From Streptomyces caelestis (lineage in GTDB: Bacteria; Actinomycetota; Actinomycetes; Streptomycetales; Streptomycetaceae): 64,000 nucleotides of DNA. The translations under genes and the position numbers were made by a program. Positions within the stretch are counted from its first letter, which is position 1. Each line of letters opens with the position of its first letter. Shown piece by piece: positions 16,035 to 23,867 of the stretch. The DNA is taken from NCBI RefSeq assembly GCF_014205255.1, contig NZ_JACHNE010000001.1, forward strand, positions 2,542,001 through 2,606,000, in the 5' to 3' direction. Under the pieces are notes generated by a model. It had not been told where the DNA came from. It saw only the letters and a program-made list of their open reading frames with translations, and searched no databases.

Positions 16035-17165
16035 TCACATCCCCCGCAGCGCCCGCGCCACCCGCGACCCCGCCGCCGCCCTCGGCGCGCTGTCCGGCCG
16101 ACGACGACGGGGATGGACCGCGTTGGTGAGGAGGATGAGGAACGCGTCCGTCGCCGGGTCGAGGACGAGGGACGTGCCCGTGAAGCCCGTGTGGCCCGCC
16201 GCTCCGCGCCCCGCCAGGTCACCCATGAACCAGGGCTGGTCGAGGGAGAAGCCCAGGCCGGGTGGGGTGAAGAGGAGGTCGACGAAGTCGGGGCCGAGGA
16301 TGCGGGCCGGGCCGTAGGAGCCGCCGGCGAGGAGGGCGCGGCAGAACACCGCGAGGTCCCGGCCGGTGGAGAACAGACCCGCGTGGCCCGCCACACCGCC
16401 CAGCGCCCAGGCGTTCTCGTCGTGCACCTCACCCCGCAGCATCCCCCGGTCCGCCTTGGCCCACGGCCGCCGCTGGTCCTCCGTCGCCGCCGCCCCGGGA
16501 CACGGCCCGAACTCCGTCGCCGTCATGCCCAGCGGCCGGGTGATGCCGTCGCGGAAGAGGGCGTCGAGCGTACGGCCGGTGATGCGTTCCAGGACGTGCT
16601 GCAGGAGCAGCATGTTCAGGTCGGAGTAGCGGTACGTGCCCGGTTCCCCGACCGGCGCTTCCCTCCGCAGCGCCGCCAGCCGCTCGGCGTCGTCGGCGCA
16701 GTCGTGGAGCGGGAGTTCGGGCCGCAGCCCGGAGGTGTGGGTGAGCAGCTGCCGTACGGTGATGCCGTGCCGGGCGGCCGCCGTGAAGTCGGGCAGGTAC
16801 GCGCCCACCCGCGCGTCGATGCCCAGGGTGCCGCGCTCGATCTGCTGCACGGCGGCCACCGAGGTGAACAGCTTGGTCAGGGACGCCAGGTCGAAGGGCG
16901 TGCCGACGGTCATCGGGACCCGCTCCTCGGCAGGCAGTTCCACGCCGGCGTCGGTGTCCTCGTCGTAGGCCGAGTACCGCACGGCCCAGCCTGCCGCCTC
17001 CTCCACGGCGATCACCGGGCCGCGTCCGACGACCACGACCGCGCCCGGCGCCCAGGGGCGCTGCCCGGTGGTGAGGACGTGGACCTCCCGGACCAGGTGA
17101 CGCAGTTCCCCGGGGTCGAGTCCGGCCCGTTCCGGCGTGCCGTCGCGCAGTCTTGGTGCGCTCAG
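16035..17165 (-). CDS. Class C beta-lactamase-like serine hydrolase
   Basis: 376 aa from a CTG start at 17165, read as Met. The nucleophile motif SLTK (SxxK, near residue 95), the YSDLN motif (YxN) and HTGFTG (in place of KTG) are those of the class C beta-lactamase/esterase/DD-peptidase fold. No signal peptide, so it is probably a cytoplasmic esterase-like hydrolase. CTG is chosen because GGAGGGAG lies 8 nt upstream and homologs begin MSAPRLRDGTPE; ATG/GTG upstream in frame would read through the 12-bp repeats and the tnpB element. The CTG overlaps a TGA stop of the neighbouring frame (CTGA), a sign of former coupling to an upstream gene. Confidence 0.78.
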   Translation of the reverse strand: MSAPRLRDGTPERAGLDPGELRHLVREVHVLTTGQRPWAPGAVVVVGRGPVIAVEEAAGWAVRYSAYDEDTDAGVELPAEERVPMTVGTPFDLASLTKLFTSVAAVQQIERGTLGIDARVGAYLPDFTAAARHGITVRQLLTHTSGLRPELPLHDCADDAERLAALRREAPVGEPGTYRYSDLNMLLLQHVLERITGRTLDALFRDGITRPLGMTATEFGPCPGAAATEDQRRPWAKADRGMLRGEVHDENAWALGGVAGHAGLFSTGRDLAVFCRALLAGGSYGPARILGPDFVDLLFTPPGLGFSLDQPWFMGDLAGRGAAGHTGFTGTSLVLDPATDAFLILLTNAVHPRRRRPDSAPRAAAGSRVARALRGM

Positions 17166-17208
17166 CTGTCTGCTCCCTCCGCGTTCACGCGCCTGCTGTC
17201 CGTCTTCC

Positions 17209-17280
17209 CGTCCGACTTCCCGTCCGTGTTTCCGTCCGTGTTTCCGTTCGTGTTTCCGTTCGTGTTTCCGTCCGACTTCC
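17209..17280. repeat. Six 12-bp tandem repeats next to a tnpB element
   Basis: Units CGTCCGACTTCC, CGTCCGTGTTTC (twice), CGTTCGTGTTTC (twice), CGTCCGACTTCC, preceded by a degenerate seventh copy. In the minus-strand frame ending at 17162 the repeats would encode a Gly-Asn-Thr/Asp tail (GNTNGNTDGKSDG). They lie immediately before the left end of the tnpB element and upstream of the serine hydrolase. Confidence 0.85.
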
Positions 17281-17284
17281 AGGG

Positions 17285-19099
17285 TTGTGAGCTGTTGCTG
17301 GTTGAGTGCGTATGAGTGTGTTCTGGCGTGTGTGGGTGAGTGTCCGGGCTGCGGCGTGCGCTGTTTCCGGGGAGGGAACGGGAGTTCCTGGATCGAATGC
17401 GTGACCTTTGCGCGGGTGTGGTCGTTGGGTGGGTGACAGGCACGCCCGGGGGGCGGGGAAGGGGGTCGGGGTGAGTGTGCCACGTGAGCTTTCGGCGCCG
17501 TTCGTCGTCCTTGGCCCGTCCGGGGTGGCGATCCGTACCCGGCTCAAGGGCCTGACCGCTGGGGACGAGGAGGTGCTGCGGCTGGTCGGCGCGCATCTGG
17601 GATCGTTGGCTTCCCGTGACTTGAAGCGGCGCTGCGCCGAGGGGCTGGAGCACTCCACGGACATGTGGGCGCAGCGCAAACGCGCCCTGACCGAGGAGTC
17701 CTCCTCGCGGTGGGCGGGCAGCATCACCAAAGCGACGCATGACCAGTGGGCACTGTCGCGGCGTGCGCAGCTCGCCCACATCCAGGCTCTGGAAGCCGGG
17801 GTGCGCACGATCGCGCACCGGTTGTCGCTGCCGGTGGGCGAGAAGGGCACCAAACGGGCGCCGGGCGGCTACCGGAGTCGGCAGGAGTGGTTCGCCAAGA
17901 CACGTCGCCTGCCCGTGCTGGAGGACCGGCTCGCCGCCGAGCGCGCCGACCGCGCAGCCGGGCGGGTGCGCGTGGCACGAGGCGGGAAGCGACTGGCCCG
18001 CAACCGTCACCACCTCGACCAAGCACAGCTCACCGAGGCCGCATGGCGGCAGCACTGGGAAGCGTCGCGCTGGTTCCTCCAGGCCGACGGCGAGAGCGGG
18101 AAGCGGTTCGGGAACGAGACGATCCGCCTCACGCCGGACGGTGAGGTCAGCATCAAGCTCCCCGCGCCGCTGGCATATCTGGCGAACGCCCGGCACGGCC
18201 GGTACGTCCTCACCGGCACCGTCGCCTTCCACCACCGGGGCGAGGAATGGGCGGACCGTGTGGCGGCGAACCGGGCCGTGGCCTACCGCATCCACCTCGA
18301 TACCGACCGGAACCGCTGGTACCTGACCGCCTCGTGGACGATCCCGCCGGTCAAGACCGTTCCACTGGCTCAGGCCCGCGCCGGCGGGATGATCGGTGTC
18401 GACACCAACGCCGATCACCTCGCGGCATGGCGCCTGGATGCGCACGGCAACCCGGTCGGCGCCCCGCGCCGGTTCTTCTTCGACCTCGACGGACCGGCCG
18501 GCTACCGCGACGCCCAGGTACGGCACGCACTGGCGCGCCTGCTGCACTTCGCCAAACGTCACGGCCTGAGCATCGCGATCGAGGATCTGGACTTCGCCGC
18601 GGAGAAGACCCGGGAGAAGCACGGCAGACACAAACAGTTCCGCAAGCTGATCTCCGGCATGCCGGTATCCAGGCTGCGCTCCCGGCTGGTGTCGATGGCA
18701 GCCGAACTCGGCATCACGATCGTGGCCGTCGACCCGGCCTACACCTCCAAGTGGGGTGCCCAGCACTGGCAGAAGCCCCTTACCGGCGACAAACGCGCCA
18801 CCACCCGGCATGATGCCGCTGCGGTGGCGATCGGAAGGCGCGCCCTGGGGCACCCGATCCGGCGACGGACGGCACCGCCCCGCACCCACCAGAGCGATGG
18901 GTGCGGGCATCGGACCGCCCAGGCCGGACCGGGCGCCCGGGGGCGTGAGGAAACCCGCCCCCGCATTCCCGGACCACGGACACGATCCGTGCGCGCCGGA
19001 TGCGGAGCGAACGCGGGGGACCAGGATGCCCAACACCGTTCGGGGCGTCCGGCTGAGCACGGGTTCTGGCAACAGCACTCACTCCCGCTCAGTCTTTAG
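17285..19099 (+). mobile_element. IS200/IS605-type element with tnpB only
   Basis: The unit holds one tnpB gene and no tnpA. Subterminal sequences match in inverted orientation: GTGAGCTGTTGC at 17287-17298 on the left and, read from the other strand, GTGAGTGCTGTTGCC at 19068-19082 on the right. The region between the 12-bp repeats and tnpB is more AT-rich than its neighbours. The right end lies inside the 3' part of an MFS gene. Exact tips and the target site cannot be fixed by eye, and no target duplication is expected for this family. Confidence 0.65.
17471..19099 (+). CDS. tnpB: TnpB-family RNA-guided nuclease / transposase accessory protein
   Basis: 542 aa. TnpB proteins are RNA-guided DNA nucleases that keep IS200/IS605 elements in the genome. 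The RuvC-like triad is visible: Asp311 (IGVDTNAD), Glu371 (IAIEDLDF) and Asp448 (TTRHDAAA). The CxxC...CxxC zinc ribbon normally between the second and third motif is missing: YTSKWGAQHWQKPLTGDKRATTRHD runs without Cys. A ~75-residue Arg/Gly-rich tail after the last motif looks non-catalytic and may reflect an embedded omega RNA. GTG at 17471 follows GAAGGGGGTCGGG. In a streptomycete group of large TnpBs this architecture recurs. No TnpA nearby, so mobility would depend on one elsewhere. Confidence 0.82.
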   Translation: MSVPRELSAPFVVLGPSGVAIRTRLKGLTAGDEEVLRLVGAHLGSLASRDLKRRCAEGLEHSTDMWAQRKRALTEESSSRWAGSITKATHDQWALSRRAQLAHIQALEAGVRTIAHRLSLPVGEKGTKRAPGGYRSRQEWFAKTRRLPVLEDRLAAERADRAAGRVRVARGGKRLARNRHHLDQAQLTEAAWRQHWEASRWFLQADGESGKRFGNETIRLTPDGEVSIKLPAPLAYLANARHGRYVLTGTVAFHHRGEEWADRVAANRAVAYRIHLDTDRNRWYLTASWTIPPVKTVPLAQARAGGMIGVDTNADHLAAWRLDAHGNPVGAPRRFFFDLDGPAGYRDAQVRHALARLLHFAKRHGLSIAIEDLDFAAEKTREKHGRHKQFRKLISGMPVSRLRSRLVSMAAELGITIVAVDPAYTSKWGAQHWQKPLTGDKRATTRHDAAAVAIGRRALGHPIRRRTAPPRTHQSDGCGHRTAQAGPGARGREETRPRIPGPRTRSVRAGCGANAGDQDAQHRSGRPAEHGFWQQHSLPLSL

Positions 19100-20362
19100 G
19101 AACGGTCGGCACATTCCCACGAAGCAGGCCAGTGCCACCAGTGCGGCGGCCAGTTGGACGACGGCCATCGGGACGGCCGTGTCCTCCCCGGCGACCCCGA
19201 CGAGCGGGGACGCGATCGCGCCGACGAGGAACGACGACGTGCCGAGCAGGGCGGACGCCGAGCCGGCGGCGTGCTTGGTGCGCATCAGGGCGAGTGCCTG
19301 GGTGTTGGGCAGGGTGATGCCCATCGCGGACATCAGCACGAACAGCGCGACGGCGACGGGCGCGAGAGGGACCTCGCCGAACACACCCAGGGACATCAGC
19401 AGCAGCGCGGTCGCGGCGGTGATGACGACGGCGAGGCCGATGCCCAGCACCCGGTCCAGGCTGACCCGGCCGACGAGGACCTTGCCGTTGATCTGGCCGA
19501 CGAGGACGAGCCCGACCGAGTTGACGCCGAACAGCAGGCTGAACGTCTGCGGGGAGGCGCCGTAGATCTCCTGGATGACGAACGGGGACGCCGAGATGTA
19601 GGCGAACAGGGCGGCGAAGGCGAAGCCGCCGGTGAGGGTGTAGCCGGCGAAGGAGCGGTCGGCGAGCAGGCCGCGCATCGCGCGCAGGGCCTCGCCGACG
19701 CCGCCGCTGTGGCGCTGAGCGGGCGGCAGGGTCTCGGGCAGCCTCGTCCAGACCAGGGCCCCGATGAGGATGCCGATGACCGTGAGGACGACGAACACGC
19801 CCCGCCAGTCCGTCACGCGCAGGACCTGCCCGCCGATGAGCGGCGCCACGACCGGGGCGACCCCGGAGATCAGCATGAGGGTGGAGAAGAAGCGGGCCAT
19901 GGCCATGCCGTCGTACAGGTCGCGGACGACGGCCCGGGCGATGACGATCGCGGCCGCGCCCGCGAGGCCCTGGGCCAGCCGGAAGGCGACGAGGAGTTCG
20001 ACGGTGGGCGCGAGCGCGCACAGGACGGTGGCGACGATGAAGACGCCGAGTCCGGCGAGAAGGGGGCGACGGCGTCCCCAGCGATCGCTCATCGGTCCGA
20101 CCACGAGCTGGCCGAGCGCCATGCCGGCCAGGCAGGTGGTGAGGGTGAGCTGGACGGTCGCCGCGGGGGCGTGCAGGGCGCGGGTGACCTCCGGCAGGGC
20201 CGGGAGGTACATGTCCATCGCCAGCGGCGGTACGGCGGTCAGGCTGCCGAGGAGGAAGGTGACCAGGAGCCCGGTGCGGCGGTGCTGTGTGAGGTCGGGC
20301 CGCTCCGTTCCGGCTGCGGCCCCCTGCGCGGTGTTCGATATGGATGCCCCACCCTCGGGCAT
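19079..20362 (-). CDS. Bcr/CflA-family MFS drug exporter, 3' end altered by tnpB element
   Basis: About 427 aa from the ATG at 20362 (AGGGACTC upstream; the earlier in-frame start at 20392 is unsupported). Twelve transmembrane segments are evident, with the Bcr/CflA signatures PLAMDMYLPALPEV in helix 1 and GPMSDRWGRRRPLL (MFS motif A) between helices 2 and 3. It is a proton-driven multidrug exporter by family. The gene ends within the right end of the tnpB element: the last residues FLKTERE and stop overlap tnpB by 21 bp. On the same strand beyond the element, a frame with a Gly-Asn-Thr repeat tail ends at the start of the serine hydrolase, which may be the lost original C terminus. Confidence 0.85.
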   Translation of the reverse strand: MPEGGASISNTAQGAAAGTERPDLTQHRRTGLLVTFLLGSLTAVPPLAMDMYLPALPEVTRALHAPAATVQLTLTTCLAGMALGQLVVGPMSDRWGRRRPLLAGLGVFIVATVLCALAPTVELLVAFRLAQGLAGAAAIVIARAVVRDLYDGMAMARFFSTLMLISGVAPVVAPLIGGQVLRVTDWRGVFVVLTVIGILIGALVWTRLPETLPPAQRHSGGVGEALRAMRGLLADRSFAGYTLTGGFAFAALFAYISASPFVIQEIYGASPQTFSLLFGVNSVGLVLVGQINGKVLVGRVSLDRVLGIGLAVVITAATALLLMSLGVFGEVPLAPVAVALFVLMSAMGITLPNTQALALMRTKHAAGSASALLGTSSFLVGAIASPLVGVAGEDTAVPMAVVQLAAALVALACFVGMCRPFLKTERE

Positions 20363-20447
20363 GAGTCCCTCCCTTTTCGAGTCGATCGCCACCTATGCTC
20401 TCAGCTCGTACGGACTGCTCGGGTGACGAGGTGAAGGCGGGGCGGGA

Positions 20448-21482
20448 ATGACGGCGGACACGGTGCGGTGGGGCGTCCTGGCGACCGGAGGGATCGCGGC
20501 GGCGTTCACCGCGGATCTGATCGACCTGCCGGACGCGGAGGTCGTGGCGGTGGCGTCCCGGTCGGAGGCGTCGGCGAAGACGTTCGCGGAACGGTTCGGG
20601 ATCCCCCGGGCCTACGGCGACTGGAACGCGCTCGCGCAGGACGAGGACATCGATGTCGTCTACGTCGCCACGCCGCACACGGCCCACCGGACCGCCGCCG
20701 GTCTGTGTCTGGCGGCCGGGCGGAACGTGCTGTGCGAGAAGCCGTTCACGCTGAACGTGCGCGAGGCGGCGGAACTCGTCGCGCTGGCGCGGGAGCACGG
20801 GCGCTTCCTGATGGAGGCGATGTGGATGTACTGCAATCCGCTGGTGCGGCGGCTGAAGACGCTGGTCGACGACGGCGCGATCGGCGAAGTGCGCACAGTC
20901 CAGGCGGACTTCGGGCTGGCCGGGCCGTTCCCGCCCTCGCACCGGCTGCGGAACCCGGAGCTGGGCGGGGGCGCGCTGCTCGATCTGGGCGTGTATCCGG
21001 TGTCGTTCGCGCAGCTGCTGCTCGGGGAGCCGTCGGACATCGCGGCGAGAGCGATGCTCTCCGAGGAGGGCGTCGATCTCCAGACGGGAGCGCTGCTCTC
21101 CTGGGAGAGCGGCGCTCTCGCCTCGGTGCACTGCTCCATCGTCGGCGGTACGGCGACCTCCGCCTCGGTCACCGGCTCGCAGGGCCGTATCGACATCCCG
21201 CACGGCTTCTTCTTCCCGGACCGCTTCGTGCTGCACCGGGACGGCCGTGACCCCGAGGAGTTCACGGCCGACCCGGCGGACGGGCCCCGCAACAGCCTCC
21301 GTCACGAGGCGGCGGAGGTGATGCGCGCGCTGCGCGCCGGTGAGACCGAGTCCCCGCTCGTCCCGCTCGACGGCACACTCGCCGTGATGCGGACGCTCGA
21401 CGCGATCCGGGACCGCGTCGGTGTCCGCTACCCGGGCGAGACCCCGGACGAGGACCTCACGGCCGAGCTCACACCGGCTTGA
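20448..21482 (+). CDS. Gfo/Idh/MocA-family NAD(P)-dependent oxidoreductase
   Basis: 344 aa. N-terminal Rossmann fold starts RWGVLATGGIAAAFT, and the family hallmark CEKPFTLN (EKP, with the active-site Lys) is near residue 95. The C-terminal alpha/beta domain contains GGGALLDLGVYP, the conserved substrate and quaternary-contact helix. Such enzymes oxidise sugars or polyols with NAD(P), as in dimeric dihydrodiol or glucose-fructose oxidoreductase types. ATG at 20448, GGCGGGAATGA with weak GGCGGG upstream. Divergent from the MFS gene with ~85 bp between. The stop coincides with the edge of a phoD remnant on the other strand. Confidence 0.85.
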   Translation: MTADTVRWGVLATGGIAAAFTADLIDLPDAEVVAVASRSEASAKTFAERFGIPRAYGDWNALAQDEDIDVVYVATPHTAHRTAAGLCLAAGRNVLCEKPFTLNVREAAELVALAREHGRFLMEAMWMYCNPLVRRLKTLVDDGAIGEVRTVQADFGLAGPFPPSHRLRNPELGGGALLDLGVYPVSFAQLLLGEPSDIAARAMLSEEGVDLQTGALLSWESGALASVHCSIVGGTATSASVTGSQGRIDIPHGFFFPDRFVLHRDGRDPEEFTADPADGPRNSLRHEAAEVMRALRAGETESPLVPLDGTLAVMRTLDAIRDRVGVRYPGETPDEDLTAELTPA

Positions 21483-21665
21483 GCATCGCCGGAGGCGACG
21501 CCCAGCGTGAACGGGTTCTCGGTGATCCGCGCGGCGCCGGGTTCGGCGGCGACCGCGACCCCCGGGGACGGCAGGCTGGTCGCGAAGGCCAGCGCGGCGG
21601 CGGCGCCGCCGGTGGTGGTCAGGAAGCGGCGACGGCCGATGTGCCGGGGGCCGCGCGGAGTTCGG
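21483..21665 (-). pseudogene. phoD: Remnant of a phoD alkaline phosphatase gene (N-terminal fragment)
   Basis: Read on the minus strand, about 60 codons give a Tat signal (GRRRFLTTTGGAAAALAFATSLP), a mature start and ITENPFTLGVASGD, which is the typical first strand of PhoD phosphatases. The frame then runs straight into the antisense of the oxidoreductase stop and contains nothing further of PhoD. No start codon with a ribosome binding site is visible before the Arg-Arg motif. It is a 5' fragment left after deletion of the remaining ~450 codons. Confidence 0.65.
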
Positions 21666-21722
21666 CTCGCGTGACGGACGGATGAGTTCCGCGTGGCGGG
21701 CCCTCCCCTACGCTGCTGGCCC

Positions 21723-22481
21723 ATGAATGCCAAGGGAAATGCGATCGCGGTGGTGACCGGGGCGGGATCCGGTATCGGGCGCGCGGTGGCCGTGGAACTG
21801 CTCCGCGCCGGCTGGTCGGTGGCGCTGGCGGGGCGGCGCGTCGAGACGCTGGAGGAGACGGCGGCCCTGGCGCCGGAGGGCGCGGCTCTCGCCGTACGGA
21901 CGGACGTCTCACGGCCCGAGGACGTGACCGCCCTGTTCGCCGCCACCGTTGAGCGCTTCGGCCGGGTCGACCTGCTGTTCAACAACGCGGGCACGTTCGG
22001 GCCCGGCGGCGTGCCGGTCGAGGAGCTGCCCTACGACGCGTGGCGGCACGTGGTGGACACCAACCTCAACGGGGCGTTCCTGTGCGCGCAGGCGGCGTAC
22101 CGGCAGATGAAGGAGCAGGATCCGCAGGGTGGGCGGATCATCAACAACGGCTCGATCTCCGCGCACACGCCGCGTCCGCACTCGGTGGCCTACACCGCGA
22201 CCAAGCACGCGCTGACCGGCCTGACCAAGTCGCTCTCGCTGGACGGGCGGCCGTACGGCATCGCCGTCGGGCAGATCGACATCGGCAACGCGGCGACGGA
22301 CATGACGGCCGGTATGCAGACGGGAGCGCTTCAGGCGAACGGTGAGGTCGCCCCGGAACCGGTGATGGACGTCGCCGACGTGGCCCGCACGGTGCGGCAC
22401 ATGGCGGAGCTGCCGCTGGAGGCGAACGTGCAGTTCGCGACCGTACTGGCCACGACGATGCCGTACGTCGGGCGCGGCTGA
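21723..22481 (+). CDS. SDR-family oxidoreductase
   Basis: 252 aa. Classical short-chain dehydrogenase: [14 protein letters not shown] (TGxxxGxG, coenzyme binding) at about residues 9-22, [10 protein letters not shown], catalytic Ser in GSISAHTP, and YTATK (YxxxK). It probably acts on a ketone or alcohol; substrate unknown. An Arg at the end of strand 2 ([10 protein letters not shown]) favours NADP(H). ATG at 21723 is taken because homologs start here; TACGCT ends 8 nt upstream, a leaderless-type -10, and there is no Shine-Dalgarno sequence. Divergent from the phoD remnant. Confidence 0.86.
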   Translation: MNAKGNAIAVVTGAGSGIGRAVAVELLRAGWSVALAGRRVETLEETAALAPEGAALAVRTDVSRPEDVTALFAATVERFGRVDLLFNNAGTFGPGGVPVEELPYDAWRHVVDTNLNGAFLCAQAAYRQMKEQDPQGGRIINNGSISAHTPRPHSVAYTATKHALTGLTKSLSLDGRPYGIAVGQIDIGNAATDMTAGMQTGALQANGEVAPEPVMDVADVARTVRHMAELPLEANVQFATVLATTMPYVGRG

Positions 22482-22651
22482 CCCCGAGGACGCGCACTCG
22501 TCAACTCGTCAACCTGCACAACCGGAGTATGAACGTCCGCACTATTGCGGCCGGTCGGGCGCTTATGCTCAAATCTCCTACACGAAAGCTTCACAGTTGG
22601 AGCAGAGAAATTCCATCTGCGAGCTTCCACCGGCCGCATGTCCAGGGGGGT

Positions 22652-22737
22652 GCGGCAGTCGTTCCACGGCACCGGGTGGGGGTGGGCCCCGCGTGGGACC
22701 GCGGGGTGCGCTCCGGTGCGCGTGGAACGACTGCCGC
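22652..22737. repeat. 86-nt nested hairpin between convergent genes
   Basis: Outer arms GCGGCAGTCGTTCCACG (22652-22668) and CGTGGAACGACTGCCGC (22721-22737) are perfect 17-bp inverted repeats. After a one-base bulge, GCACCGG/CCGGTGC extends the stem by 7 bp, and an inner CCCCGCG/CGCGGGG hairpin fills the loop. It lies between the stops of an SDR gene (+) and a SnoaL-like gene (-), so it may end transcription from both sides, or be a small non-autonomous element. Confidence 0.7.
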
Positions 22738-22753
22738 TGTAAGGCCTGCCGGG

Positions 22754-23080
22754 TCAGGCCTGCCCGGTCTCGAAGCGGGAGATCCGGCCGTCGTCGTCCA
22801 CGGTGAAGCTCCACCGGGTGCGCATTTCGCCCCAGGTGTCGTTGTTGTAGCGGGCGATGAGGGTGCGGCCGCCGTTGGACTCGTTGTCGACCTCCAGGTG
22901 GCCGTGGGAGGAGAAGATCTCCCGGTCGACCCAGTCGGCGAGGTCGCGGTCGGAGCCGTCGTCCGCCATGGTCGCGCCCGGCGCGAGGAGTGCCATGAAG
23001 GCCTCACGGTCGTGGTTGTTCACGGCGGCCACGAAGGCGCGGACGGCCGGATCGCTGAGACGCGTGGTCTGAATCGTCAT
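22754..23080 (-). CDS. SnoaL-like / NTF2-fold protein
   Basis: 108 aa. The sequence follows the NTF2-like pattern: helix (VRAFVAAVNNHDREAFMALLAPGATM), acidic loop, then strands (TLIARYNNDTWGEMRTRWSFTVDDDGRISRFETGQA). This fold is found in SnoaL polyketide cyclases, limonene epoxide hydrolases and many unassigned binding proteins. No catalytic set can be named. ATG at 23080; GACTGGCATGACGATT-type region upstream with only weak AGG. Downstream is a long nested hairpin. Divergent from the DoxX gene. Confidence 0.75.
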   Translation of the reverse strand: MTIQTTRLSDPAVRAFVAAVNNHDREAFMALLAPGATMADDGSDRDLADWVDREIFSSHGHLEVDNESNGGRTLIARYNNDTWGEMRTRWSFTVDDDGRISRFETGQA

Positions 23081-23228
23081 GCCAGTCAGCCTCGTACCGG
23101 CCGCCGCACCACGCCACCCGTGCCACCCGAACGGCGTCCCGGGCGGGTCCGGGGGGTGTCAGGGGTGCGACGGTGGAAACGCGACGGGGAGTGTTCCTCT
23201 GTTCCTGCTGTCTGCTCCGGGAGACGAC

Positions 23229-23786
23229 GTGAGGCGTTACGACCGACGTGATCTGGGCCTGCTGCTGCTTCGGCTGGGGACGGGCGGTGTGCTGGCCGCG
23301 CACGGCACGCAGAAGCTGTTCGGTTGGTTCGGCGGGCACGGCATCGAGGGGACCGGCCAGTTCATGGAGTCCGTCGGCTACGCCCCCGGCAGGACGAGTG
23401 CGACTGCGGCGGGCCTCGCGGAGACCGGCGGCGGCGCGCTGCTGGCCCTGGGCCTCGCCACACCGGCGGCCGGTGCCGCGGCGGCCGGTGCGATGGCGGG
23501 CGCGGCGGCGGTGCACACGCCGAACGGCTTCTTCAACCAGAGCGGCGGCTACGAGTACGCGGCGTCGCTGGGCCTCACGGCCGCCGGACTCGCCGTCACC
23601 GGTCCGGGGCGGATCTCCCTGGACCACGCGCTCGGGCACGCCGTGAACCGGAGCTGGATGATTCCGGCGGCGTTCGCGGTGACGGCGGCGGGGACGGCGC
23701 TGGTCGTGGGGGCGCGCGCCCGGCGGCTGCGGAAGGCGAAGGAGGGCGAGCAGGACGCGCTGTTCGAAGAGGAGTACATGGAGTAG
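23229..23786 (+). CDS. DoxX-family membrane protein
   Basis: 185 aa, four transmembrane helices. The motif AAHGTQKLFGWFGGHGIEGT is the DoxX/TQO small-subunit-like signature (HGxQKLFG) near residue 25. DoxX proteins in actinomycetes associate with redox enzymes at the membrane, some in thiol stress, but no partner is adjacent here. GTG at 23229 follows CCGGGAGACGAC. A longer upstream frame exists but would read non-conserved sequence. The C terminus is charged (KAKEGEQDALFEEEYME). Confidence 0.82.
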   Translation: MRRYDRRDLGLLLLRLGTGGVLAAHGTQKLFGWFGGHGIEGTGQFMESVGYAPGRTSATAAGLAETGGGALLALGLATPAAGAAAAGAMAGAAAVHTPNGFFNQSGGYEYAASLGLTAAGLAVTGPGRISLDHALGHAVNRSWMIPAAFAVTAAGTALVVGARARRLRKAKEGEQDALFEEEYME

Positions 23787-23867
23787 CGCGGAACCAGGAG
23801 GGGCGGGAGCAGCGCGGAGCCCGGAGGGGCAGGGGCGCTGTCGTACCCGCGTGGCAGGCTGCCCCCC

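Noticed and set aside
16035..17483. Longer serine hydrolase beginning at 17483
   Set aside because: The extra N terminus is RKHERKHGR-type translation of the 12-bp repeats and of the tnpB element's left end, and it would overlap the tnpB start.
17162..19078. 638-codon minus-strand frame opposite tnpB
   Set aside because: Shadow of tnpB; only its last ~25 codons (12-bp repeats to the ADS stop) are of interest, as a possible lost MFS tail.
22529..22742. Small plus-strand frames over the nested hairpin
   Set aside because: Their codons follow the inverted-repeat arms and no ribosome binding site is present.
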